Shown: positions 1-5,739, numbered from the stretch's first letter. The stretch is DNA of 6,531 nt from Bacteroidales bacterium UBA4912 (GCA_002398875.1 DHCC01000046.1:31865-38395); one strand, 5' to 3'. Made by a program: numbers and translations. The notes: generated from the sequence alone by a model not told the origin.

Positions 1-521
1 TTCACCGACTCACCGGCCACTTCAACCGGGAGTGTGAAGATTTGGTTCTTGGGTATTTCAGGTCTGTCGCTTCTGATTATTGCAAAAGGGTCGAAATCAG
101 TGTTGAGCATAATATTTTTAGACTCCAGTCTGTTTTTTAAAGATTTAGCATCAGAAGAGGCATAAACTAAACCATCTATACCTACTGTGCCCCCATTTCC
201 TACTTGCTCGATAATCCAATCGGTCATGTCAGGGGTATCCGGTTGTCCCATTTTAAATAGATCGAATCCTGTATCTTTAAGTTCATCTGCAGCCTGTATA
301 AAATATCGGGAATCTGTCCAAACGCCTGCTTTTTCCTTGGTAACAACAGCAGTTCCCGCCGACCCGGTAAAGCCGCTTATCCATTTTCTGGATTCCCAAT
401 GTTTGGGAGGATATTCACTAAGATGGGCATCGGTACTCGGGATGATAAATGCATCCAGATTATTCTCACCCATGAATTTACGCATGGCTTCAAGTCTTTC
501 GGGGATTTCGTTTGCTTTCAT
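1..521 (-). CDS. Xaa-Pro aminopeptidase (M24B family), N-terminal part; 3' end outside the window
   Basis: This is the first 173 codons of a cytosolic aminopeptidase P-type enzyme, which removes an N-terminal residue preceding proline. The protein starts MKANEIPERLEAMRKFM. Residues about 5-150 form the creatinase/prolidase N-terminal domain, with the family-typical stretches DAFIIPSTDAHLSEYPP (23-39), SGFTGSAGTAVVT (49-61), DSRYFIQAADEL (70-81) and the linker RSDRPEIP (150-157). This matches the long (about 590-residue, XPNPEP1-like) three-domain form rather than the short E. coli PepP form. The second domain and the metal-binding pita-bread catalytic domain lie beyond the left edge, so activity cannot be judged here. 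The ATG at 521 is chosen because homology begins directly after it. No Shine-Dalgarno sequence precedes it, only an A/T-rich leader, as is usual in Bacteroidota. A TAnnTTTG box lies 26 bp upstream. The family assignment is firm; I leave out a gene symbol because the name differs between forms. Confidence 0.9.
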   Translation of the reverse strand, partial: MKANEIPERLEAMRKFMGENNLDAFIIPSTDAHLSEYPPKHWESRKWISGFTGSAGTAVVTKEKAGVWTDSRYFIQAADELKDTGFDLFKMGQPDTPDMTDWIIEQVGNGGTVGIDGLVYASSDAKSLKNRLESKNIMLNTDFDPFAIIRSDRPEIPKNQIFTLPVEVAGESV

Positions 522-547
522 ATTTTTTGATTTAACTCTTAAAACAA

Positions 548-555
548 CAAATATA
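548..555 (-). promoter_or_regulatory. Candidate -7 box (TATATTTG) for the Xaa-Pro aminopeptidase gene
   Basis: On the minus strand the sequence is TATATTTG followed by TTGTTTT, matching the Bacteroidales primary-sigma -7 consensus TAnnTTTG. It would place a transcript start near 543, about 22 nt before the ATG at 521. No TTTG -33 box is visible at the usual 19-21 bp spacing, so this is only a half-match in A/T-rich DNA. Confidence 0.4.
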
Positions 556-567
556 CTAAATTGTTCT

Positions 568-575
568 TATATTTG
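568..575 (+). promoter_or_regulatory. Candidate -7 box (TATATTTG) for folB
   Basis: The plus-strand sequence TATATTTG fits the Bacteroidales -7 consensus TAnnTTTG. It would start a transcript near 580, about 58 nt before the folB ATG. It is the exact inverted copy of the box at 548-555, with a 12-nt spacer, so the two divergent promoters would overlap. No good TTTG -33 element is seen upstream. Confidence 0.4.
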
Positions 576-637
576 ATATTGAAATAATGGCTGAAAAGCT
601 ACGCTGAATAATATAAAGGAAGATAAATTGTTTGAGA

Positions 638-991
638 ATGAAAACTAAAATAAGACTCACTAATATGAAATTCCATTCTTTCCATGGGGTTTTATCACAG
701 GAGAAAATAATTGGAGGTGATTTCCTCGTGAATCTGCTTCTGGAGGCAGACCTGACCGAAGCATGCAATACTGATAATGTTGAAGATACGATAAGTTATG
801 CGGATATTTATGATCTGATTAAAAAAGAGATGCAAACCCCTTCAGAACTGTTGGAGCATATTGCAGGTCGTATTTATAAGAAAATCATGGAGGCATATCC
901 GGAGATTAAATCACTGGAAGTAACTGTTTCTAAATTGAATCCGCCTGTTAATGGTGAGATGGATAGAGCAGAGATTGTGATTAGTAATTAA
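638..991 (+). CDS. folB: Dihydroneopterin aldolase
   Basis: This enzyme converts 7,8-dihydroneopterin to 6-hydroxymethyl-7,8-dihydropterin and glycolaldehyde in cytosolic folate synthesis. The 117-residue product matches the small single-domain FolB fold, normally about 115-125 residues and assembling as an octamer of tunnelling-fold subunits. Visible signatures are FHSFHGVLSQE (12-22), ISYADIYDLI (52-61), SELLEHIA (69-76) and the C-terminal VSKLNPPV (97-104), followed by DRAEIVIS. By family comparison, E22 and E73 are the pterin-site glutamates and K99 is the catalytic lysine, so the active site looks intact. The frame could also begin at a TTG at 632, two codons upstream. That TTG is better spaced from the purine run AAAGGAAG (615-622), but ATG 638 is the more ordinary choice and the family needs no extra residues. 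The gene diverges from the aminopeptidase gene and is followed after 46 bp by lptB. Confidence 0.93.
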   Translation: MKTKIRLTNMKFHSFHGVLSQEKIIGGDFLVNLLLEADLTEACNTDNVEDTISYADIYDLIKKEMQTPSELLEHIAGRIYKKIMEAYPEIKSLEVTVSKLNPPVNGEMDRAEIVISN

Positions 992-1013
992 CCGCTAACT
1001 GCGAACTTTTTCA

Positions 1014-1021
1014 TATCTTTG
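1014..1021 (+). promoter_or_regulatory. Candidate -7 box (TATCTTTG) for lptB-ruvX-def
   Basis: TATCTTTG in the 46-bp gap between folB and lptB matches the Bacteroidales -7 consensus and is identical to the box of the rpsF promoter in this window. A start near 1026 would leave a leader of about 12 nt before the lptB ATG. No TTTG is found at -33 spacing. The box may support internal transcription, so lptB-ruvX-def need not depend wholly on the folB promoter. Confidence 0.45.
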
Positions 1022-1037
1022 TACAAAATTTCGGAAA

Positions 1038-1814
1038 ATGGATGATGGCTTCGAAAATATAGATGAAAGTTTGATGCTGCGCACAGAAAATCTGGTAAAA
1101 AAGTACGGCAAAAGAACAGTGGTAAGTCATGTTTCAATCAACGTGAAACAGGGTGAAATTGTAGGTCTTCTCGGTCCAAATGGTGCAGGGAAAACTACTA
1201 CATTTTATATGACTGTGGGGTTGATTGTTCCTAACGAAGGTGAGATCTATATCGGCAATGATAATATCACAAAATTCCCTGTATATAAGCGTGCACAGAA
1301 AGGTATAGGGTATCTGGCACAGGAGGCTTCCATATTCCGTAAAATGACTGTTGAGGACAATATAAAATCAGTTCTCGAGTTCACAGATAAAACTCCTCAG
1401 GAACAGGAAGAAAAACTGGAGAGCCTGATTTCTGAATTTGGTTTGGAAAAGGTGCGCAAGAATCAAGGGGACAGGCTTTCGGGGGGTGAGCGACGAAGGG
1501 CTGAGATTGCCCGCTGTCTTGCTATCGACCCGAAGTTTATTATGCTTGACGAACCATTTGCAGGTATCGACCCGATTGCTGTACAGGATATTCAGTCTAT
1601 AGTTGCTCAACTAAAATATAAGAATATAGGTATTTTGATAACCGACCATAATGTTGATGAAACGTTGAGTATAACCGACAGGGCTTACCTGCTGTTTGAA
1701 GGAAAGGTATTGTTTCAGGGTACTGCTGAGGAATTGGCGGAAAATCCCGTTGTAAGGGAAAAGTATCTGGGTCGCGACTTCGAGCTGCGTAAAAGAGTTT
1801 TTGATACTCCTTAA
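1038..1814 (+). CDS. lptB: Lipopolysaccharide export ABC transporter ATP-binding protein LptB
   Basis: LptB is the cytoplasmic ATPase that, with the LptF/LptG membrane proteins, extracts LPS from the inner membrane and drives it across the periplasm. The 258-residue protein is a single ABC domain with every motif intact: A-loop Y23, Walker A GPNGAGKT (46-53), Q-loop Q95 in GYLAQEASIF, signature LSGGE (147-151), Walker B FIMLDE (167-172) with catalytic E172, D-loop near 176-178, and switch H204. LptB-typical features are the YKRAQKGIGYLAQEASIFRKMTVEDN stretch (83-108, split here only as a description), EPFAGIDPIAV (172-182) and the C-terminal YLGRDFEL. ATG 1038 gives a 12-residue leader before the conserved core at L14-R15-T16, and ATG 1074 is a possible shorter start. 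There is no Shine-Dalgarno sequence. ruvX follows after 6 bp. No lptA, lptC, lptF or lptG lies in the window. The assignment is strong, since other branched-chain-type ATPases lack this combination. Confidence 0.94.
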   Translation: MDDGFENIDESLMLRTENLVKKYGKRTVVSHVSINVKQGEIVGLLGPNGAGKTTTFYMTVGLIVPNEGEIYIGNDNITKFPVYKRAQKGIGYLAQEASIFRKMTVEDNIKSVLEFTDKTPQEQEEKLESLISEFGLEKVRKNQGDRLSGGERRRAEIARCLAIDPKFIMLDEPFAGIDPIAVQDIQSIVAQLKYKNIGILITDHNVDETLSITDRAYLLFEGKVLFQGTAEELAENPVVREKYLGRDFELRKRVFDTP

Positions 1815-1820
1815 CTGTCT

Positions 1821-2237
1821 ATGGCAAGATTGTTATCAATAGATTACGGTAAAAAAAGAACAGGCATTGCTGTGAGCGATCCGTTGCAGATAATTGCAAA
1901 TGGTCTCACTACTGTAGAAACTGCCAAATTGTTTGAATTCCTTGAAGAGTATACAAGAAAGGAGGAGGTTGAGCGTATTATCGTGGGACTTCCAAAGCAG
2001 ATGAATAATGAGCCGTCTGAGAATATGAAAAGGGTTGAACCGTTTGTAAATCGTTTGAGAAAACTATATCCCGCAATTCCTGTGGAGTACTACGATGAGC
2101 GTTTTTCTTCTAAACTGGCTCATCAGGCAATGATTCAGGGAGGATTAAAAAAGCGGGACAGACAAAATAAAGAATTAGTAGATGAAATAAGTGCTACCAT
2201 TATCCTTCAGGGATACATGGAAAGTAAAAGGTTATAG
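1821..2237 (+). CDS. ruvX: RuvX/YqgF family nuclease (pre-16S rRNA 5'-end processing; Holliday junction resolvase-like)
   Basis: The 138-residue product has the usual length and RNase H-like fold of the YqgF/RuvX family. E. coli YqgF acts in maturing the 5' end of 16S rRNA, and the family has also been proposed to resolve Holliday junctions, so the rRNA role is the safer call. Visible motifs are LSIDYGKKRTGIAVSD (5-20) with metal-binding D8, IVGLPKQMN (54-62), YYDERFSS (90-97) with E93, and ELVDEISATIILQ (118-130) with D121, giving a complete acidic set. The ATG at 1821 lies 6 bp after the lptB stop and the gene ends 15 bp before def, which indicates one transcript. There is no Shine-Dalgarno sequence ahead of the ATG. 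With def downstream it makes a small pair concerned with producing functional ribosomes and proteins. Confidence 0.92.
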   Translation: MARLLSIDYGKKRTGIAVSDPLQIIANGLTTVETAKLFEFLEEYTRKEEVERIIVGLPKQMNNEPSENMKRVEPFVNRLRKLYPAIPVEYYDERFSSKLAHQAMIQGGLKKRDRQNKELVDEISATIILQGYMESKRL

Positions 2238-2252
2238 AAAAAGTATTTAATT

Positions 2253-2813
2253 ATGATATTACCAATATATATTTACGGACATCCTGTTCTCCGAAAGGTG
2301 ACTCAGGACATTGATCCGGAAACATACCCCAATCTGAATGAGCTGATTGATAACATGTTTGAGACTATGTATCATGCTGAAGGGGTAGGGCTGGCAGGTC
2401 CGCAGGTTGGACTGGAAGACAGAATTTTTGTAGTGGATTTGTCACCTCTTGCTGATGATGATCATCCGGAGTTTAAGGATTTCAAGAAAGTTTTCATAAA
2501 TGCACATATCACAGAACGTACGGGTGATATGGAGATAGTTGAAGAAGGTTGTCTGAGTATTCCGGGTATTCATGAGAAAGTAGCCCGGGAAGATGAAATC
2601 AGGATTAAATATCTTGATGAAAACCTGCAGCCTCATGATGAAGTATACAAAGGCTATATGGCACGAGTTATTCAGCATGAGTATGACCATCTCGACGGTA
2701 TCCTTTTTACCGATAAGATATCTTTGCTTCGCAGAAGAATGATAAAGGGAAAGCTGTCCAATCTTGAAAAGGGAAAAGTTAACTGCGATTACAGAGTGAA
2801 GACAGTAAGGTGA
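2253..2813 (+). CDS. def: Peptide deformylase
   Basis: This metalloenzyme removes the N-formyl group from nascent chains at the ribosome exit, before methionine aminopeptidase acts. The 186-residue product carries the three hallmark motifs: motif I GVGLAGPQVG (44-53), motif II EEGCLSIPG (97-105) with metal ligand C100, and motif III QHEYDHLDG (141-149) with ligands H142 and H146 and catalytic E143. Motif I has Gly at position 49 where the common form is GLAAPQ, a mild substitution that should not abolish activity. The acidic insert LADDDHPEFKDFKK (67-79) and the C-terminal basic helix (about 156-175) are within normal variation. The start is ATG 2253, 15 bp after ruvX, with an A/T-rich leader and no Shine-Dalgarno sequence. 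It is the last gene of the plus-strand run and meets the convergent pgl gene after 12 bp, with no visible terminator between them. Confidence 0.96.
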   Translation: MILPIYIYGHPVLRKVTQDIDPETYPNLNELIDNMFETMYHAEGVGLAGPQVGLEDRIFVVDLSPLADDDHPEFKDFKKVFINAHITERTGDMEIVEEGCLSIPGIHEKVAREDEIRIKYLDENLQPHDEVYKGYMARVIQHEYDHLDGILFTDKISLLRRRMIKGKLSNLEKGKVNCDYRVKTVR

Positions 2814-2825
2814 GCTTTTAGGAAA

Positions 2826-3551
2826 TTAACCGTCTCCCACAATCTCATCTGCGGCTTTTTTATCAAGGAACCAAAAGAGATTACCTGATTCCGGTTGTAC
2901 CAGTGCAGCCGGATATTTTTTTTCTGACTCAAGGGGGTGTTCAATTATTTTTCTTACTTTATCTGATTTACTTTCTCCGGTAACTAAAAATGCTACGTTA
3001 TCAGCGGCATTGATAACTTTCCCGGTTATACTGACACGCTTTTGACCTGTCTCGGGGTGTGTTGCAACCACGCAGTTTTCATTACTGTTCCAGAGTTCTA
3101 TTTCGTGAGGGAAGATGGATGCGGTATGACCATCATCACCCAAACCCAATATTATTATGTCAAAAGCCGGTATACCATTCACAACATTAACTTCATCATT
3201 AAGCAGATTCCCATAGACCTTCGCTTCATTTGACGGATTGTTTTCTCCCCTGATGCGGAAGATGTTCTCCTGAGGCACGGAAATATTATCAAACAGGTGA
3301 TCTTTGGTCATCTTAAAGTTGCTTTCTTCGTCAGACGGAGGCACACAACGCTCATCACCCCAAAAGAACTTTATTTTAGTCCAGTCTATCTCTCCCTCAG
3401 GTAATTGTGACCAGTAGCCGAACAATGATTTTGGAGTAGATCCTCCCGATAAAGCAATAGTAATTTTACCCTTCTCATCGAGTATATCCATTAACCACTC
3501 TGTAAAAGAGCGGTTTAAATCATTCAATGTTTTAAAGATCTGTATTTCCAT
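2826..3551 (-). CDS. pgl: 6-phosphogluconolactonase (DevB/Pgl type)
   Basis: Pgl hydrolyses 6-phosphogluconolactone, made by Zwf, to 6-phosphogluconate in the oxidative pentose phosphate pathway in the cytosol. With the ATG at 3551 the protein is 241 residues, the normal length for the DevB-type family. Characteristic segments are ALSGGSTPKSLF (33-44), FFWGDERCVPP (62-72) followed by DEESNFKM, and ILGLGDDGHTASIFPH (134-149) with the catalytic His of the GDGH-like motif, then KRVSIT (171-176). An in-frame TTG at 3569 would add six residues (MKKNLI). I reject it because the family begins near the ATG and an 8-A run lies between the two. The gene starts 25 nt after the zwf stop on the same strand, so the two are almost certainly co-transcribed and catalyse consecutive steps. 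Its 3' end converges on def. Confidence 0.94.
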   Translation of the reverse strand: MEIQIFKTLNDLNRSFTEWLMDILDEKGKITIALSGGSTPKSLFGYWSQLPEGEIDWTKIKFFWGDERCVPPSDEESNFKMTKDHLFDNISVPQENIFRIRGENNPSNEAKVYGNLLNDEVNVVNGIPAFDIIILGLGDDGHTASIFPHEIELWNSNENCVVATHPETGQKRVSITGKVINAADNVAFLVTGESKSDKVRKIIEHPLESEKKYPAALVQPESGNLFWFLDKKAADEIVGDG

Positions 3552-3576
3552 TATTAAGTTTTTTTTCAATCAAGCA

Positions 3577-5106
3577 TTATAATTCACAATAAACACCATC
3601 TTCAGCCAGATTCTTGCAGGGATATCGCCAAGTGTTTTCTTCACCCTCGATTAGTCCATCTGCCACGTCTGGTCCCCACGAACCTGATGGATATCCGTGC
3701 AGTGGAGCTTCGGGATCGTTTTCCCAGTAGTCAAGTATTGGCTGAACAAACTTCCATGTCTCTTCAACTGCCTCTCCCTGCATGTAGAGCATGTTGTCGC
3801 CTGACATACAGTCGAGTATCAAGCGCTCGTAAGCACTAGGGAAATAGTGATCGTTTAGTTCAGAGTAATGGAAATCCATATTTACTGATTTTACCTCGTA
3901 GCCATTACCGGGTACTTTCATTCCTGTTTTCAATAGGATGCCTTCATCAGGTTGTATTCTAAGGATCAGCTGATTGTCGGAGTGAGTTGACTCATCTACC
4001 TGCTTAAACAGTTTTTGTGGAGATGGCCTGAAATGAATCACAACTTCCGACACGTTTGTTGGTAAGCGTTTGCCGGTACGTATATAGAAAGGGACACCCT
4101 CCCAGCGCCAGTTGTCAATATAGATCTTCATGGCGGCATAGGTTTCTGTCCTTGATTGAGGATCAACATTAGGCTCTTCTCTGTAACTTTTGTAATGCTT
4201 ACCTCTAACAGTTGCATCAGTATATTGTCCGCGTATCACATTCTTTTTCATATCACTTTTGCTAAAAGGGCGTAATGAGCGAAAAACTTTCATTTTCTCA
4301 TATCTGATATCTTCCGGCGTTATCTTAGCAGGAGGCTCCATAGCAACAAGAGAAAGCACCTGGAGCAAATGGTTTTGTATCATATCACGCAATGCACCTG
4401 CTCCGTCGTAATATCCGCCCCTGGCTTCTACTCCAAGACTTTCAGATGCTGTTATTTCCACATGCTTGATAAAATTTCTGTTCCATAGAGGCTCATATAT
4501 TCCGTTGGCAAAACGTGTAACCATAAGGTTTTGCACAGTTTCCTTTCCCAGATAATGGTCAATGCGATAAATCTGATCCTCATTAAAAAACTCTAAGAGC
4601 TGCCTGTTTAATTCTACAGCCGACTGAAGATCATGACCAAAAGGTTTCTCAATTATGAGTCTGCGAAAACCTTTCTGTTGAATTGTAAGACCCTGTCCAT
4701 ACAGAAACTTTGGGATAGTGCTGTATAAAGCTGGGGGTGTTGACAGATAAAATATATAGTTTTGACCCAGATTGAATTTTTTATTCAACTTGTCAAGTTT
4801 GTCTTTTACACGACCATATTCTTCGCCTTTGTCGGTATCTATGCTTAGGTAGAACAGTTTTGACAGGAATTCCTCCAGCTTTTCATTTGCAGCATCCTTA
4901 TAACTGGCAAATTGCCGGATACCTTCTTTCATTTTCTTCCGGAATTTGTCATCGGTGAATTGCGAGCGGCTAACCCCCAACACAGCATATCCTTCCGGCA
5001 GTGAATCATTCATGTATAAGTCGAAAACTGCAGGAATTAACTTTCGATATGTCAGGTCGCCCGAAGCACCGAAGATTACGAGTGCCTGGTTGATTTTTTT
5101 CTTCAT
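3577..5106 (-). CDS. zwf: Glucose-6-phosphate 1-dehydrogenase
   Basis: Zwf oxidises glucose 6-phosphate to 6-phosphogluconolactone with reduction of NADP+ (or NAD+), the entry step of the oxidative pentose phosphate pathway. The protein is 509 residues, close to the usual 480-510. Seen in order: the Rossmann dinucleotide motif GASGDLTYRKL (13-23), LSTPP (121-125), EKPFGHDL (153-160), the substrate-site signature RIDHYLGKE (181-189) with D183, H184 and K188, the second active-site His H246 in MIQNHLLQV, and YIRTGKRLP in the C-terminal beta+alpha domain. All key residues appear intact. The start at ATG 5106 gives MKKKINQALVIFGASGDL, which suits the family, with the weak purine stretch AAAAGA just upstream. 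pgl follows 25 nt after the stop. The third gene of the pathway, gnd, is not between zwf and rpsF, so if present it lies elsewhere or beyond this window. Confidence 0.97.
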   Translation of the reverse strand: MKKKINQALVIFGASGDLTYRKLIPAVFDLYMNDSLPEGYAVLGVSRSQFTDDKFRKKMKEGIRQFASYKDAANEKLEEFLSKLFYLSIDTDKGEEYGRVKDKLDKLNKKFNLGQNYIFYLSTPPALYSTIPKFLYGQGLTIQQKGFRRLIIEKPFGHDLQSAVELNRQLLEFFNEDQIYRIDHYLGKETVQNLMVTRFANGIYEPLWNRNFIKHVEITASESLGVEARGGYYDGAGALRDMIQNHLLQVLSLVAMEPPAKITPEDIRYEKMKVFRSLRPFSKSDMKKNVIRGQYTDATVRGKHYKSYREEPNVDPQSRTETYAAMKIYIDNWRWEGVPFYIRTGKRLPTNVSEVVIHFRPSPQKLFKQVDESTHSDNQLILRIQPDEGILLKTGMKVPGNGYEVKSVNMDFHYSELNDHYFPSAYERLILDCMSGDNMLYMQGEAVEETWKFVQPILDYWENDPEAPLHGYPSGSWGPDVADGLIEGEENTWRYPCKNLAEDGVYCEL

Positions 5107-5138
5107 TCTTTTAATTGTACTTGGATATATAGAAACAA

Positions 5139-5146
5139 CAAATGTA
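5139..5146 (-). promoter_or_regulatory. Candidate -7 box (TACATTTG) for zwf-pgl
   Basis: On the minus strand TACATTTG is followed by TTGTTTC. It matches TAnnTTTG and closely resembles the extended box of the aminopeptidase gene at 548-555 (TATATTTG then TTGTTTT). A start near 5134 would leave a leader of about 28 nt. No TTTG -33 box is evident at standard spacing, as the upstream DNA is poly-A/T. Confidence 0.45.
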
Positions 5147-5160
5147 ACAGGAAAAAGTTG

Positions 5161-5293
5161 ATTAACTGTTTTTTTAGAAAAAACATCTTTACATCATAAA
5201 GGTTTCAGAATTATATCTTTGAGGATAAGATATTTTATTGTATCTTTGCCGCTCGAAAAAATAGATTTATTATTTAAAACATTAACAGTTAAT
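5161..5293. repeat. 10-bp inverted repeat flanking the zwf/rpsF divergent promoter region
   Basis: ATTAACTGTT at 5161-5170 is the exact reverse complement of AACAGTTAAT at 5284-5293. The right copy also lies inside a 13-bp odd palindrome, ATTAACAGTTAAT (5281-5293), that ends 5 nt before the rpsF ATG. The arms bracket the rpsF promoter. Nothing shows that a protein binds here, and such A/T-rich 10-mers can recur by chance. Confidence 0.3.
5218..5248 (+). promoter_or_regulatory. Bacteroidales-type promoter of rpsF-rpsR-rplI
   Basis: This is a textbook Bacteroidales primary-sigma promoter: a -33 box TTTG at 5218-5221, a 19-bp spacer, and a -7 box TATCTTTG at 5241-5248. Transcription should start near 5253, giving a leader of about 45 nt before the rpsF ATG at 5299. 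The -33 TTTG is itself the end of another TATCTTTG (5214-5221), which could act as the -7 box of an overlapping second promoter, though its own -33 is poor. It is the best promoter in the window, as expected for a ribosomal protein operon. Confidence 0.8.
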
Positions 5294-5298
5294 TAAGT

Positions 5299-5739
5299 AT
5301 GAATAATTACGAAACCGTTTTCATTTTAACTCCCGTTTTGTCTGATGCTCAGATGAAGGAGACGGTTGAAAAATTCAAGAACCTCCTTACAGATCAAGGA
5401 GCCGAGATTGTAAACGAAGAAGATTGGGGCTTGAGAAAACTTGCCTACAACATCGACAAAAAAACAACCGGATTTTACACTTTTCTTGAATTTAAAGCTG
5501 AACCTTCAGTTATCGATACACTGGAAGTAAATTTCCGTCGCGATGAGCGCGTAGTTCGTTTCCTTACTGTGAAACAAGACAAGTTTGCTTATGAGTATGC
5601 ACTCAAAAGAAGAAACAACAAAAGCGGAAAGAAAAAGGAGGCTGACCCTTCTTCAGCAGATAGCAAAAAAAGAAAAGAGAATGTTCGGGTTACTGAGTCA
5701 GAGCAACCAGAATTAAACACTAATGAAAAGGAGGATTAA
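5299..5739 (+). CDS. rpsF: 30S ribosomal protein S6 (bS6) with extended charged C-terminal tail
   Basis: bS6 sits on the 30S platform next to bS18, to which it binds as a heterodimer during assembly. Residues 1-100 form the S6 ferredoxin-like domain: MNNYETVFILTPVLS, EDWGLRKLAYNIDKK (41-55), GFYTFLEF (58-65) and VNFRRDERVVRFLTVK (77-92). The protein is 146 residues, longer than the roughly 95-135 common in bacteria. Residues 103-146 are a lysine-rich then acidic, probably disordered tail ending NEKED, with no similarity I recognise. The ATG at 5299 has no Shine-Dalgarno sequence and follows a 13-bp palindrome. The last codons (Glu-Lys-Glu-Asp-stop) contain the AAAGGAGG that serves as the ribosome binding site of rpsR, so the tail end and the next gene's initiation signal share bases. 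First gene of the rpsF-rpsR-rplI operon. Confidence 0.96.
   Translation: MNNYETVFILTPVLSDAQMKETVEKFKNLLTDQGAEIVNEEDWGLRKLAYNIDKKTTGFYTFLEFKAEPSVIDTLEVNFRRDERVVRFLTVKQDKFAYEYALKRRNNKSGKKKEADPSSADSKKRKENVRVTESEQPELNTNEKED
5727..5734 (+). promoter_or_regulatory. Strong Shine-Dalgarno of rpsR (AAAGGAGG)
   Basis: AAAGGAGG, a full 8-nt complement of the CCTCCTTT found at Bacteroidota 16S rRNA 3' ends, lies 8 nt before the rpsR ATG and inside the last codons of rpsF. It stands out because the zwf, pgl, folB, lptB, ruvX, def and rpsF starts have no such site at proper spacing. Confidence 0.85.

Noticed and set aside
187..576. A 129-codon plus-strand open frame opposite the aminopeptidase gene
   Set aside because: It lies antisense to a well-conserved protein, shows no family features and has no initiation signal; it is a shadow of the real gene.
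3559..3566. Run of eight A (minus strand) between zwf and pgl as a programmed slippage or frameshift site
   Set aside because: It lies in the non-coding 25-bp gap, both genes are intact in single frames, and there is no downstream structure to support recoding.
3551..3569. Longer pgl starting at TTG 3569
   Set aside because: It adds only MKKNLI from an A-run between zwf and pgl; the ATG at 3551 gives the normal family length and start.
5249..5298. S6:S18-binding leader RNA (CCG-bearing autoregulatory motif) upstream of rpsF
   Set aside because: The only CCG (5249-5251) sits at or before the predicted transcript start, and the rest of the 45-nt leader is A/T-rich with no stable stem presenting a CCG. 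I cannot support the known leader motif here.
5597..5739. Frameshift or fusion as the cause of the long S6 tail
   Set aside because: The frame is continuous, the composition matches the neighbouring genes, and the end of the tail precisely supplies the rpsR ribosome binding site, so it looks native rather than an error.
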